The notes under the pieces were generated by a model. That model was not told the DNA's origin. It worked only from the letters and a program-made list of their open reading frames with translations, and made no database searches. Both the position numbers and the translations under genes were made by a program. 64,000 nt of DNA from Bacteroidota bacterium (GTDB lineage: Bacteria > Bacteroidota > Rhodothermia > Rhodothermales > UBA10348): contig JAJCYP010000138.1 of assembly GCA_029262855.1 (NCBI GenBank), positions 1 to 64,000 of the forward strand, in the 5' to 3' direction. This document shows, in pieces, positions 18,205 through 26,754 of this stretch (its first letter is position 1; every line of letters starts with the position of its first letter).

Positions 18205-21200
18205 ATGTCACACTCTCTCCTCCATCGGATCGGCAAGGCCCTGCTGCCTGCAGCCACGGCACTCCTTCTTGGGGTTCCTTCGGCGCAGGCCGCTTCAGGA
18301 TTTGACGGCGGATCTGATCTCAAACTCACAAAGACGGTCTCGAACGCATCGCCCGCAATCGGCGAGCGGATTGACTTCACGGTCACCGTCCATAACTACG
18401 GCGAGGCCACCAACCTGGCCAAGGTCCGGGACGTCTTCAACGACGGCGCCGACTGTGCCGAGGTGATCGGCCAGCCGCAGTTCTCGCACGGCAACTGGAC
18501 GGGCACCCCCGAGCAGGGCTTCCTCTGGACCGGCACCATGGGCGCCGGACAGACGCTGACGGTGACGCAGGCCGTGCGGGTCACCTGTAACACGGCATTC
18601 TCCAACAAGGCCTCGATTATCACGTCGGGATCCAACCCGGACACCAACAACAGCGGCCACTCGGCCGAGGTGTGGGTCAACCCGGTTCCGAGCACGGACA
18701 TCGAGGTCATCAAGACCGTTTCGCATGCCGATCCCGTGGTCGGTCAGCGTATCGAGTTCAACTTTACCGTCACCAACCACGGCCCGGCCGTTTACGGTGT
18801 GGTCATCCGCGACGTGATGGCAGACCCAAACGGGTGCTTTGACCGCATCAACCGACCGACCGTGTCCCGCGGCTACGCACAGGTCGGCGACTACAAGACC
18901 GTGACCTGGGTGCTGAATCTGGGTGCCGGCGAGTCGGCCACCTACAGCCAGTTCGGCTGGGTCGCGTGCAACACGACGTTTACCAACACGGCCACCGTGG
19001 AGAGCGGCGGAACGCTGCCGGACATGACTCCGGCCAACAATACGTCCATGGTCATCGTCCGCCCCGCACAGGGAAAGACCATCGACCTGGAGGTCACCAA
19101 GGTGGTGGACAACCCCTACCCGCTGGAGGGAGACATCGTCACCTTCACCGTCACGCTGGCCAACAACACCGAATCGAAAGACGGCCGGACGTTCCCGACC
19201 AATATTGCCCGCGACATTCAGGTCAAGGACTACCTCCCGCACGGCCTCACGCTGGTGGACGCCAGTACCGGCCTCGGTACGTTTGACGAGGCAACGACCA
19301 CATGGCACCTCGAGGAACTGAACCCCGGCAAGGCCACATCGCTCGTCATCCGCGCCAAAGTGGAGGCCGAGGGCGAATACACCAACTGCGCCGAAGTCTG
19401 GGATGCCGACATGCCCGACCGCGACTCTACCACCGGCGCCGAGGCCGGAGGACCGCTCGTGGGCGCCAAGCGTCAGGACGATGAAGACTGCGCCAGCATG
19501 TGGGCCGGCGCGCTCCTGGTCGACCTTGAGGTCCTCAAGGTGGTCGACAACGCGAACCCCATCCAGGGTGACATCGTCACCTATTCGATCACGGTGACCA
19601 ACCGGGATCACATTGACGGACGACAGATTCCGACGGCCGACGCCACGGACATCACGATTGCCGACTACCTGCAGCCCGGACAGCACTACGTGGACGGCTC
19701 GGCCACGGTCGGCGGCGCGAACCGCATCACATTCAACCCGCACAACACGTCCTGGTACATCGAGTCCCTGCGGGCCGGAAAGTCTCTGACACTGGTCATG
19801 CAGGCCGAGATGGTCAACGCCGGTGAGTACTCCAACTGCGCCGAGGTGCACGCCGCGGCCCCGAACGACCGCGATTCGCGCACGGCAGTTCAGGCCGGCG
19901 GACCGCTGGCCTATGGCTACGAGGCGGAGGACGACCAGGCCTGTGTGTCTGTCTGGGTAACACCCAGGCGGCCTGACCTGGAACTGATCAAGGTCGTATC
20001 CAACGAGACGCCGCGGGTTGGCGACTTCGTGACCTACTCGATCACCGTGACCAACCGTGAGTTTGAGCAGGGCACGCGGATCCCCACGGCCTCGGCCACG
20101 AACGTGGTCATCAAGGACTATATCTCCAAGCGCCTATGGTTTCAGGAGGGATCGGCCACCGATTCCAGCATCCCCGGACAGCCGGGCGGCGTCACCTTCG
20201 ACGAGCACGCCTTCACCTGGACGGTCAACGAGATCCGCCCCGGCAAGTCGCTCACGGTCTCCTTCGAGGCCCGCGTGGACGACGACGGTGAGATCCGTAA
20301 CTGCGCCGAGATCTGGGACGCCGATCAGGGCGACCGAGACTCGCGCTCCGGTGCCGAGGCCTACGGCAAGCTTGTTGGCGGCCCCGATGCCGAGGACGAT
20401 CAGGACTGCGTTTCCATCTTCGTGGACCAGGCGCCTGAGCCGGCCGGATCGATCTCAGGAATGGTCTTCCTCGACACCAATGTCGACGGTCTCTTCAACC
20501 ACTACGAGACCGGCCTTGGCGGCTTCGAGGTGGACCTGCTGACCATCGGTTATGACCGCACCTGCGGTACGTTCGACGATGTGGAGATCGCCACCCTCGA
20601 CTCTGACAAGAGCGGCAACTTCACCTTCTGGGATGTCGAGACAGGCGAGTACTGTGTCCGCATTCTGGATATCACGATCCCGGCCGGGTTCTTCCGGACC
20701 ACCGCGGCCCGCGTGCCGGTCTGGGTATCGGGCGGCAGCCACGTAACCGGCATCCAGTTCGGCTTCCGTGAGTCGTACCCGTCCTACCCTCAGGCGCCCA
20801 GCGATGACCCGCTGTGCTATCTGACCGGTAACCGCGAGGTGACCACGTTCGCCCCGGGTGCGCTATCTGATGTTCGCCTATCCGGCCTTTCCGAAGACCT
20901 CGCGGCGGTGGCCTACAGCCCGTGGAACGAGACGCTCTACGCGACCGATGGCGAGGCGCTTGGGATGGTCGATCCCGTCAGCGGCGAGTTCTCCCGCATC
21001 GGAATGATCGGCTCCGGCGAGGGAAGTGCCGGCTCTCAGGACTTCTCGGGCGTGACCGGCCTCACCTTCGATCCCTTCCAGGGTCGCCTGTTCGGCATCG
21101 TGCAGCGGGAGGGCGCCGATGACCTCGTCATTGAGATTGACCCGCTGTCAGGCATGGCCGTGAAGGGCGCCTTTGGGCCCCGCAGCGACTACCTCATGGT

Positions 21201-22299
21201 GGGAGCCGATCTTCCCCAGGTGGACGATATCGCCATCAATCCGGTGGACGGCGGGCTCTACGCCGTGGGAACGGCGGACGGAACCAGCGCCCGCATGGCC
21301 CGCATTGACCGCACCTTCGGGACGGTCGATGAGGTTCGCGATCTGGGAACGGCCAGGCTGAACGGACTGTCGTTCTTCAACAACGGCGAACTGTTCGCTT
21401 CGACGGCCACGGACATTCCGCTCCTGATCAACCTGGACATCGGCATCGATATCTCGATCACCATCGAGGCGACGCTGGGTCAGGGTTCGTACGGATCGGC
21501 CGGCAACGGCGTCGGCTACACGGATCCTGGCGCGCCGACGGCGCCGGGCCATGGTTCGGGCTACACGCCGGGCTACGGCACGGGCGGCTCCGGCACCGGC
21601 GGCAGTGGTTACCCCACCGGCGGCGGCTACGGCGGCCTTGACTGTCTGACCGGCAGGGTCAACGAACTCGGGACGACCCTCTTCTCCGACGCCAACGGCG
21701 ACGGGCTCTTCCAGAGCGGCGAAAGCGGCTTTGCCGGTGTCGAGGTCGATCTCTTCCGTGACCTCAACGCAAACGGAACGCTGGATATCGGCGATGTGCT
21801 GGTCGCACAGGCCACCTCCGGTGATGACGGTCAGGTTCGCTTCGCGACGGCGTCCAACGGCGACTTCCTGATGCAGGTGGTCTCCTCGAGTCTGCCCTTC
21901 GGCGCGCACACGCTGACGAACGGACCGGTCGCCGGTACCGTTGGAGGCTTCGGGCTCTCGGCCACCGATACGGGCGTTCCTGTGACGGGCGCCTTCTCGA
22001 CGGCCTCGCAGGATGAGCCGGTGACGGAACTACCAGCCGAGTACGCGCTGGACGGCAACTACCCCAACCCGTTCAATCCGCAGACGACGGTGACCTTCCA
22101 GGTGCCTGAGTCCGGACAAATCCGGTTGGCCGTGTACGATGTCCTCGGTCGCGAAGTGGCCCTCCTGCACGACGGCAACATCGCCGCCGGGCGCCACGAG
22201 GTGACCTTCCGCGCCGAGGCCATGCCAAGCGGCACCTACTTCGCCCGCATGGTAACCGCCTCCGGCGTTCACGCCAGACCCATGATTCTGATCAAGTAG
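18205..22299 (+). CDS. Secreted DUF11-repeat surface protein with Gly-rich insertion and type IX sorting domain
   Basis: The product is 1,364 residues. The ATG at 18205 gives a signal peptide (LLPAATALLLGVPSAQA, cleavage near residue 31); the open frame upstream runs through the preceding terminator and is not coding. Order: two divergent DUF11-like repeats with different cysteine positions, three DUF11 repeats of the same type as in the preceding gene, one SdrD-like module with two cysteines, the propeller-like domain, a Gly/Ser/Tyr/Pro-rich stretch (about 21475-21640), an SdrD-like module and the sorting domain (NYPNPFNPQTT, YDVLGREV, SGTYFAR). It is a paralogue of both flanking genes. The Gly-rich stretch replaces the conserved GNRDYE loop of the paralogues. 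It is probably exported to the cell surface; the ligand is unknown. Confidence 0.88.
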   Translation: MSHSLLHRIGKALLPAATALLLGVPSAQAASGFDGGSDLKLTKTVSNASPAIGERIDFTVTVHNYGEATNLAKVRDVFNDGADCAEVIGQPQFSHGNWTGTPEQGFLWTGTMGAGQTLTVTQAVRVTCNTAFSNKASIITSGSNPDTNNSGHSAEVWVNPVPSTDIEVIKTVSHADPVVGQRIEFNFTVTNHGPAVYGVVIRDVMADPNGCFDRINRPTVSRGYAQVGDYKTVTWVLNLGAGESATYSQFGWVACNTTFTNTATVESGGTLPDMTPANNTSMVIVRPAQGKTIDLEVTKVVDNPYPLEGDIVTFTVTLANNTESKDGRTFPTNIARDIQVKDYLPHGLTLVDASTGLGTFDEATTTWHLEELNPGKATSLVIRAKVEAEGEYTNCAEVWDADMPDRDSTTGAEAGGPLVGAKRQDDEDCASMWAGALLVDLEVLKVVDNANPIQGDIVTYSITVTNRDHIDGRQIPTADATDITIADYLQPGQHYVDGSATVGGANRITFNPHNTSWYIESLRAGKSLTLVMQAEMVNAGEYSNCAEVHAAAPNDRDSRTAVQAGGPLAYGYEAEDDQACVSVWVTPRRPDLELIKVVSNETPRVGDFVTYSITVTNREFEQGTRIPTASATNVVIKDYISKRLWFQEGSATDSSIPGQPGGVTFDEHAFTWTVNEIRPGKSLTVSFEARVDDDGEIRNCAEIWDADQGDRDSRSGAEAYGKLVGGPDAEDDQDCVSIFVDQAPEPAGSISGMVFLDTNVDGLFNHYETGLGGFEVDLLTIGYDRTCGTFDDVEIATLDSDKSGNFTFWDVETGEYCVRILDITIPAGFFRTTAARVPVWVSGGSHVTGIQFGFRESYPSYPQAPSDDPLCYLTGNREVTTFAPGALSDVRLSGLSEDLAAVAYSPWNETLYATDGEALGMVDPVSGEFSRIGMIGSGEGSAGSQDFSGVTGLTFDPFQGRLFGIVQREGADDLVIEIDPLSGMAVKGAFGPRSDYLMVGADLPQVDDIAINPVDGGLYAVGTADGTSARMARIDRTFGTVDEVRDLGTARLNGLSFFNNGELFASTATDIPLLINLDIGIDISITIEATLGQGSYGSAGNGVGYTDPGAPTAPGHGSGYTPGYGTGGSGTGGSGYPTGGGYGGLDCLTGRVNELGTTLFSDANGDGLFQSGESGFAGVEVDLFRDLNANGTLDIGDVLVAQATSGDDGQVRFATASNGDFLMQVVSSSLPFGAHTLTNGPVAGTVGGFGLSATDTGVPVTGAFSTASQDEPVTELPAEYALDGNYPNPFNPQTTVTFQVPESGQIRLAVYDVLGREVALLHDGNIAAGRHEVTFRAEAMPSGTYFARMVTASGVHARPMILIK

Positions 22300-22331
22300 A
22301 CGTCTCTCCCCGACACGACTTCTTGATCCTC

Positions 22332-22370
22332 GAGGGCCGGCTCCGTTGCGGGGGCCGGCCCTCCCTTTTT
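22332..22370 (+). terminator. Rho-independent terminator after the third surface-protein gene
   Basis: A 10-pair stem (22332-22341 with 22354-22363) is followed by CC and five T. It starts 32 bases after the TAG stop. Confidence 0.8.
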
Positions 22371-22373
22371 GGG

Positions 22374-22456
22374 GTCTGCCCCGCCCGACTTGGGCGTCTG
22401 GCCCGCGCGACCTGGCGTCTGGCCCGCGCGACTTGGGGTCTGGCCCGCGCGACTTC
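22374..22456. repeat. Four tandem copies of a 21-22 bp GC-rich unit
   Basis: Units begin at 22374, 22396, 22417 and 22438 with the consensus GTCTGGCCCGCGCGACTTGG. They lie between the third surface-protein terminator and the start of the fourth gene, in a region with no other feature. No palindromic spacer structure like a CRISPR array is present. Function unknown; it may be a slippage repeat in the promoter region. Confidence 0.8.
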
Positions 22457-22511
22457 AGCCCCCGGCCCAGAGGCCGATACCCGATATGATTGCACTCTAT
22501 CGGATGACGCC

Positions 22512-23639
22512 ATGTCTGCTCGTATTGCCTGGATCGCCTTCTTCGCACTCGTAGCCTTGCCGGCCCTCGGCCAAACTGCCGACACCGCGGACTACTGCTA
22601 TCTGGTGGCCGACAACAACGGCGTCCGTTTCGACGCCGACGTACTGACGGCCGTCCACAAGTCGACAGGCATGGAGCAGGAAATCGGCCAGACAGGCACC
22701 CTGAATATCGAGGCCGTCGCCTTTCATCCCTTCCATGCGTCCGTCTACGCCGCGGATGGTGGCCTCTTGGGCAACATTGATCTGACAACGGGCCGCTTTG
22801 CCCCGATCGGGTGGTTGGGTACAGCGTATGGCGACGAGGGTCCGCTGAGTGCCGGCGACGTCGACGGGATGACCTTCGATCCCCAGACGGCAGAGCTTTG
22901 GGGATCCATCCGCAGGCCGGACGCGGACTTTCTCGTACAGATTGACCCTGCCAGCGGCCGGGTGGTACAGGATGCCTTCGGCAATGGACGTGACTATGTT
23001 CGCGTAGAATTCAGCGGTCAGGATATCGATGTGGACGACATCGCAATGAGTCCCACCACAGGCGAACTGTTTGCCGTGGTCACGGACACGCAGCAAAACT
23101 CGACCCTCGTCACGATTGACCGGCAGACCGGGGTGGCCAGCAGCATCGCTGCGCTGACCATGGCCGATCTCGAAGGCCTCACCTTCGAAGCCAGTGGCCG
23201 CCTGTATGCGACTCCGGGTGGCGATGGCGAGAACATGGTGGAGCTTGACGCGGCCACCGGCCAGGTCACTCCGTTCGCTCCGATCGGCGTGAACAGCAAT
23301 CGAGACTACGAGGCCGTCACCTGCATGGCCTACGGCGCTCTGGGTGCAGCCGCGGAGGATGACCTGGTTCTTCCCGGTCAGGTCTCCCTGATGCCGGCTT
23401 TTCCGAACCCCTTCAACCCATCCACCACCCTCGGCTTCGCGTTGCCAACGGGCTCTGACGTTCGCCTGGTGGTCTACGACATGCTCGGCCGCGAGGTGGA
23501 GCGCCTGGCAGACGGCTACTGGGCTGCCGGGCAACACGAAGTCCGCTTCGACGCCAGCCACCTGCCCACCGGACTTTACATGTATCGGCTTTCCGGCCGC
23601 GACTTCGTGCTCACGCGGTCCGTAACGCTGCTCCGCTGA
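22512..23639 (+). CDS. Small secreted propeller-like protein with type IX sorting domain
   Basis: The product is 375 residues. The ATG at 22512 gives a clean signal peptide (MSARIAWIAFFALVALPALG, cleavage near residue 21); the frame open further upstream only translates the 21-22 bp repeat. The mature protein is just the domain shared with the C-termini of the three preceding genes: it begins CYLVADNNG, has repeated blades such as A-F-x-P-x-x-x-x-V/L-Y-A and D-x-x-T-G, and ends NRDYEAVTCM. A sorting domain follows (PNPFNPSTT, YDMLGREV, TGLYMYR). It is the minimal version of the family, without DUF11 or SdrD stalk. The repeats suggest an NHL/YncE-like beta-propeller, but no family was confirmed. 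Its stop codon directly abuts the stop of the convergent lysine aminomutase gene, with no terminator between. Confidence 0.85.
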   Translation: MSARIAWIAFFALVALPALGQTADTADYCYLVADNNGVRFDADVLTAVHKSTGMEQEIGQTGTLNIEAVAFHPFHASVYAADGGLLGNIDLTTGRFAPIGWLGTAYGDEGPLSAGDVDGMTFDPQTAELWGSIRRPDADFLVQIDPASGRVVQDAFGNGRDYVRVEFSGQDIDVDDIAMSPTTGELFAVVTDTQQNSTLVTIDRQTGVASSIAALTMADLEGLTFEASGRLYATPGGDGENMVELDAATGQVTPFAPIGVNSNRDYEAVTCMAYGALGAAAEDDLVLPGQVSLMPAFPNPFNPSTTLGFALPTGSDVRLVVYDMLGREVERLADGYWAAGQHEVRFDASHLPTGLYMYRLSGRDFVLTRSVTLLR

Positions 23640-24839
23640 TCAGGCAGGAACTACCCAGCGATCTTCCCCGAAACGGGCGGCCCCGGTAGGAATAGTCTCC
23701 GCACCTTCGGGCATGGCTATCTCCGGAAGCGGCCGTGATGGGTCGCCGAGCGGTCGAGGATTGGGCTCTGCCCATACGGTCCCGCGGGTTGTCTTCATCA
23801 CGACATGGTCGCCACACCGGCCCATCACCCAGGAGCCCGTGAGCGGCACCTTCCCATGCGGTGTGTCCAGCACGTACGACGGAATGGCAAAGCCCGTCAT
23901 GGTGCCCTGAAGACGCTCCATGAGCTCCATTCCGCGCTCAATAGACGTCCTCAGGTGTCGGGTGCCGCCTATCAACTGGGCCTGGTAGAGGTAGTACGGA
24001 CGGGCGCGGCGGGCCACCAGTCCGTTGAACAGGTCTCTTAGGGTCTCCTCGCGATCGTTGATGCCTCTCAGCAAGACCGTCTGGTTGCCCACCGGTACCC
24101 CCGAGTCGAGCAGAAGCCCCAAGGCTTTAGTGGACTCGGGCGTCAGTTCCTTTGGGTGATTGAAGTGCGTGTTGACCCACACCGGATGGTAGCGGCCCAG
24201 CATCTCGGTCAGGGCAGGCGTGATGCGCTGCGGGAGCTTGACCGGCATCCGGGATCCCAGCCGGATGACCTGGACGTGCGAAATCGACCGAAGTGCCGAG
24301 ACAATCCGCTCGATCGCGCCGTCCGAAAACGTGAGCGGATCGCCGCCGGTCAAGAGGACGTCCCGGATTTCAGGATGGGCCGCTATGTAGGCCACCGCAT
24401 CGTTCAACTCCGACTTCCGCATCATGGCGTCGGAATCGCCCACCATCCGCTTTCTCAGGCAGTACCGGCAATAGATGGCGCACTCTGACGTGACACAAAA
24501 CGCCACGCGATCCCTGTAATTGTGGATGAGATTCTTGACCGGGCTGTGAGCCACCTCCTCCAGCGGATCCACGACGCCCACCAGATCCGGCGCACATTCC
24601 TCTTCCAGCGGGACCACCTGACGGCGAACCGGGCAGGAGTCCTCACGCGCGTCCATCAGCGAGGCGTAGTGCGGAGTGATCGTCCACCTGAAAATGCCCT
24701 GGGTGGCCGTGATACCCGCCCGTTCGTCGGCCGTCGGCTCGATCCAATCGGAGAGCCTCTCCAGAGACGAAATGCGATGACGCATGTGCCAGCGCCAATC
24801 GTCCCAGTCTTCCGGCCTGACGTGCGCGGGCCTAGGCAT
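23640..24839 (-). CDS. kamA: Lysine 2,3-aminomutase (radical SAM, PLP-dependent)
   Basis: The product is 399 residues, close to the usual 400-420. The family converts L-lysine to L-beta-lysine using a [4Fe-4S] cluster, S-adenosylmethionine and pyridoxal phosphate. The radical SAM motif CxxxCxxC is at Cys120, Cys124 and Cys127; LTGGDPLTF is the SAM-contacting loop; the DTPHGK segment near the C-terminus supplies the lysine expected to bind PLP. An in-frame TTG lies 6 bases upstream of the ATG at 24839, but the ATG is preferred. The start overlaps the end of the upstream ATP-grasp ligase gene by 8 bases, so the two are probably translated together. Known roles include lysine fermentation, beta-lysine osmolyte synthesis and, for the shorter EpmB relatives, elongation factor P modification. 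Length argues for true KamA, but substrate is not proven. Confidence 0.88.
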   Translation of the reverse strand: MPRPAHVRPEDWDDWRWHMRHRISSLERLSDWIEPTADERAGITATQGIFRWTITPHYASLMDAREDSCPVRRQVVPLEEECAPDLVGVVDPLEEVAHSPVKNLIHNYRDRVAFCVTSECAIYCRYCLRKRMVGDSDAMMRKSELNDAVAYIAAHPEIRDVLLTGGDPLTFSDGAIERIVSALRSISHVQVIRLGSRMPVKLPQRITPALTEMLGRYHPVWVNTHFNHPKELTPESTKALGLLLDSGVPVGNQTVLLRGINDREETLRDLFNGLVARRARPYYLYQAQLIGGTRHLRTSIERGMELMERLQGTMTGFAIPSYVLDTPHGKVPLTGSWVMGRCGDHVVMKTTRGTVWAEPNPRPLGDPSRPLPEIAMPEGAETIPTGAARFGEDRWVVPA

Positions 24840-25857
24840 GATCAACGTAGCTCGGGCCAGCCTCGGCCAGTGCCCGGTTCAACGCCTCATCGAGCACCTT
24901 CGAGAGCCATTCGGGATAGGACTGGCCCATCACTTCGGCCAACACGGCAAACGTGCCGTCTGGCGCAAACGTGGGGAGGGGGTTGATCTCCAGGAACCAG
25001 GGGATACCGTTTCCATCGACCCGAAAATCCACCCTCGCGAAGTCGCGGCACCCGAGGGCAGCAAACGCATTCAGAGACATCTGCTGCATCTCGGCCTCGA
25101 GCCCGGCGTCGATTCCGCCCTCAAGGACCCAGGTCTCTATCCCGTGCCGCTCGACGGCATGGCTTCCAATTCCGGTCTCAGGGTCCAGAGCGCGCTCCAG
25201 CTTGGGCAACGCCCTCGGCGGATGGCCGACCACGGCCACCGTGTACTCCCCTCCGCCCTGTATGAACTGCTCCACCAGGGCGTCCTGCCGATAGGCCGCG
25301 TGGATGTGAGCCACCTCCCGGTCGAGGGAAGCGAGATCGTGGACCACGCTCGATGGCCGAATACCCTTGGCGGTACCCTCATAGCGAGGCTTGACGAAGA
25401 GCGGAAACGGCGCGGGCGGCGCTGCGGCATATTGTCCCGGCGCGGGCGGCGCCGCGGCGCGTTGTCCCGGCGCGACGACAGCGAAGGCCGGCGTCCGGAC
25501 ACCGGCAACCTGCTTGGTATAGACCTTGTCGAGACTCAGCGAGAGGGCCAGGGCATCCGATCCGGCGTAGGGCACGCCCCACATTTCGAGGAGCGTCGGG
25601 GCCCAGCCTTCGCGATTTCGTGTCCACGCCCCTTCGGCAATGTTCACGGCCGCATCGATGCCTCCGGGGCCGTTGCGAAGTAGGTCGCGGGCTGTGCCGA
25701 TGCGAAGGGAAGTGTGCCCGAGGCGGGAAAGGGCTTCTTCCAGGGCTTCCACCGTCTCAATCGGCTCGTATTCCGCATCCGCATCCCCGGGGTCACCCGG
25801 ACGCCAGGGATACGCTTCATGCAGGTCATATATCAGGCCAACGGTCACGCGCCTCAT
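24832..25857 (-). CDS. ATP-grasp ligase of the D-alanine--D-alanine ligase family
   Basis: The product is 341 residues. The ATG at 25857 is chosen because the upstream open frame runs antisense through the neighbouring lipoprotein gene. An N-terminal pre-ATP-grasp fold (VTVGLIYDLHEAYPW, DAAVNIAEG) is followed by the ATP-grasp core with the lysine-bearing FVKPRYEGTAKGI strand, and the C-terminal ARVDFRVD and FLEINPLPTF segments that bind metal in this family. An Ala/Pro-rich insertion (PGQ-x-AAAPPA, twice) comes from a 30-base duplication. Housekeeping Ddl joins two D-alanines for peptidoglycan. Here the 8-base overlap with kamA suggests a ligase acting on lysine, beta-lysine or a related amino acid, which is inference only. 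Its start faces that of the divergent lipoprotein gene 81 bases away. Confidence 0.75.
   Translation of the reverse strand: MRRVTVGLIYDLHEAYPWRPGDPGDADAEYEPIETVEALEEALSRLGHTSLRIGTARDLLRNGPGGIDAAVNIAEGAWTRNREGWAPTLLEMWGVPYAGSDALALSLSLDKVYTKQVAGVRTPAFAVVAPGQRAAAPPAPGQYAAAPPAPFPLFVKPRYEGTAKGIRPSSVVHDLASLDREVAHIHAAYRQDALVEQFIQGGGEYTVAVVGHPPRALPKLERALDPETGIGSHAVERHGIETWVLEGGIDAGLEAEMQQMSLNAFAALGCRDFARVDFRVDGNGIPWFLEINPLPTFAPDGTFAVLAEVMGQSYPEWLSKVLDEALNRALAEAGPSYVDHA
25411..25470. repeat. 30 bp tandem duplication inside the ATP-grasp ligase gene
   Basis: Two 30-base units (25411-25440 and 25441-25470) share CGCGGGCGGCGC at one end and TTGTCCCGG at the other. They encode a duplicated Pro-Gly-Gln-x-Ala-Ala-Ala-Pro-Pro-Ala segment and keep the frame. 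The mirror copy is at 62987-63046. Confidence 0.85.
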
Positions 25858-25938
25858 ACGTCCGCCCGCCGGTTTCGTGCCTCTCAACGCGCCCGTCATT
25901 ACCATAGACAAAAGTTGCCAAAACTCCCTCCCCGACTC

Positions 25939-26736
25939 ATGCGAACGCTTTTCGTTGCCTTGCTTCTGGCTGGTTGCGCCCCCGTGGACCCACCCGGCAG
26001 CCCCCCTCCGTTTCCGACGGGGCAGCTGATTGACCTCACCCACAGTTTTGACGCCACCACGCCCTACTGGCCGACCGCCAGCGGGTTTGAACTTGAAGTG
26101 GACTTTCAGGGGATGACCGAGGGGGGCTATTGGTATGAGGCCAACACGATTCGCACGGCGGAGCACGGAGGCACGCATCTGGACGCCCCGGTCCATTTCT
26201 CCGAGGGCAAGCAGAGTACCGATGAGGTTCCTCTTGATCGCCTGGTTGCGCCTGGGGTCCTCGTCGATGTCAGCGAGCAGGCAGCCGCCGATTCCGACTA
26301 CCTGGTTTCGGTCGACGACCTCCTGGGATGGGAAGCGGTACACGGCCAGATCCCCGATGGGCACATCCTCCTGATCAGAACGGGCTTCTCGCAATTCTGG
26401 CCGGACCGGGTTCGGTACATGGGCACCGACGGCAGGGGGCCGGGCGCCACGGTCGACCTGCACTTTCCCGGGCTGGCCCCGGAGGCTGCCGAATGGTTGG
26501 TCGCAAATCGGTCCATCGCCGCGCTCGGACTCGATACCGCGTCCATCGATCACGGTCAGTCGACGGACTTTCGAACCCATCGCATTCTCTTTCAGGAGAA
26601 TATTCCGGCTTTCGAGAACGTGGCGGACATGAGTGCCCTGCCGGCAACCGGGTTTTACATTATCGCCCTGCCCATGAAGATAGCCCGCGGCTCAGGCGGG
26701 CCTCTGCGTATCGTGGCCGTAGTACCAGCGCCGTAG
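25939..26736 (+). CDS. Lipoprotein cyclase / kynurenine formamidase-like metal hydrolase
   Basis: The product is 265 residues. The ATG at 25939 gives a lipoprotein signal with lipobox LLAGC (Cys13); the open frame before it is antisense to the ligase gene. The cyclase-family signature HGGTHLDAPVHF lies at residues 76-87, with His76, His80, Asp82 and His86 expected to bind metal. LIRTGF and the later DTASIDHG segment also fit the family. Relatives include kynurenine formamidase (N-formylkynurenine to kynurenine) and hydrolases of cyclic or amide substrates. A lipid-anchored location in the periplasm or outer membrane is unusual for tryptophan breakdown, so the substrate is uncertain. It is divergent from the ligase gene and convergent with ftsX, ending 18 bases from it. 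Confidence 0.78.
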   Translation: MRTLFVALLLAGCAPVDPPGSPPPFPTGQLIDLTHSFDATTPYWPTASGFELEVDFQGMTEGGYWYEANTIRTAEHGGTHLDAPVHFSEGKQSTDEVPLDRLVAPGVLVDVSEQAAADSDYLVSVDDLLGWEAVHGQIPDGHILLIRTGFSQFWPDRVRYMGTDGRGPGATVDLHFPGLAPEAAEWLVANRSIAALGLDTASIDHGQSTDFRTHRILFQENIPAFENVADMSALPATGFYIIALPMKIARGSGGPLRIVAVVPAP

Positions 26737-26754
26737 ACTCGTGGTAGCCTGGTC

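Noticed and set aside
22374-22456. CRISPR array
   Set aside because: Units of 21-22 bases follow each other directly without unique spacers, and no cas gene is nearby.
25858-26580. N-terminal extension of the ATP-grasp ligase reading frame
   Set aside because: It runs antisense through the lipoprotein cyclase gene, which has an intact signal peptide and metal motif. The ATG at 25857 begins the conserved fold.
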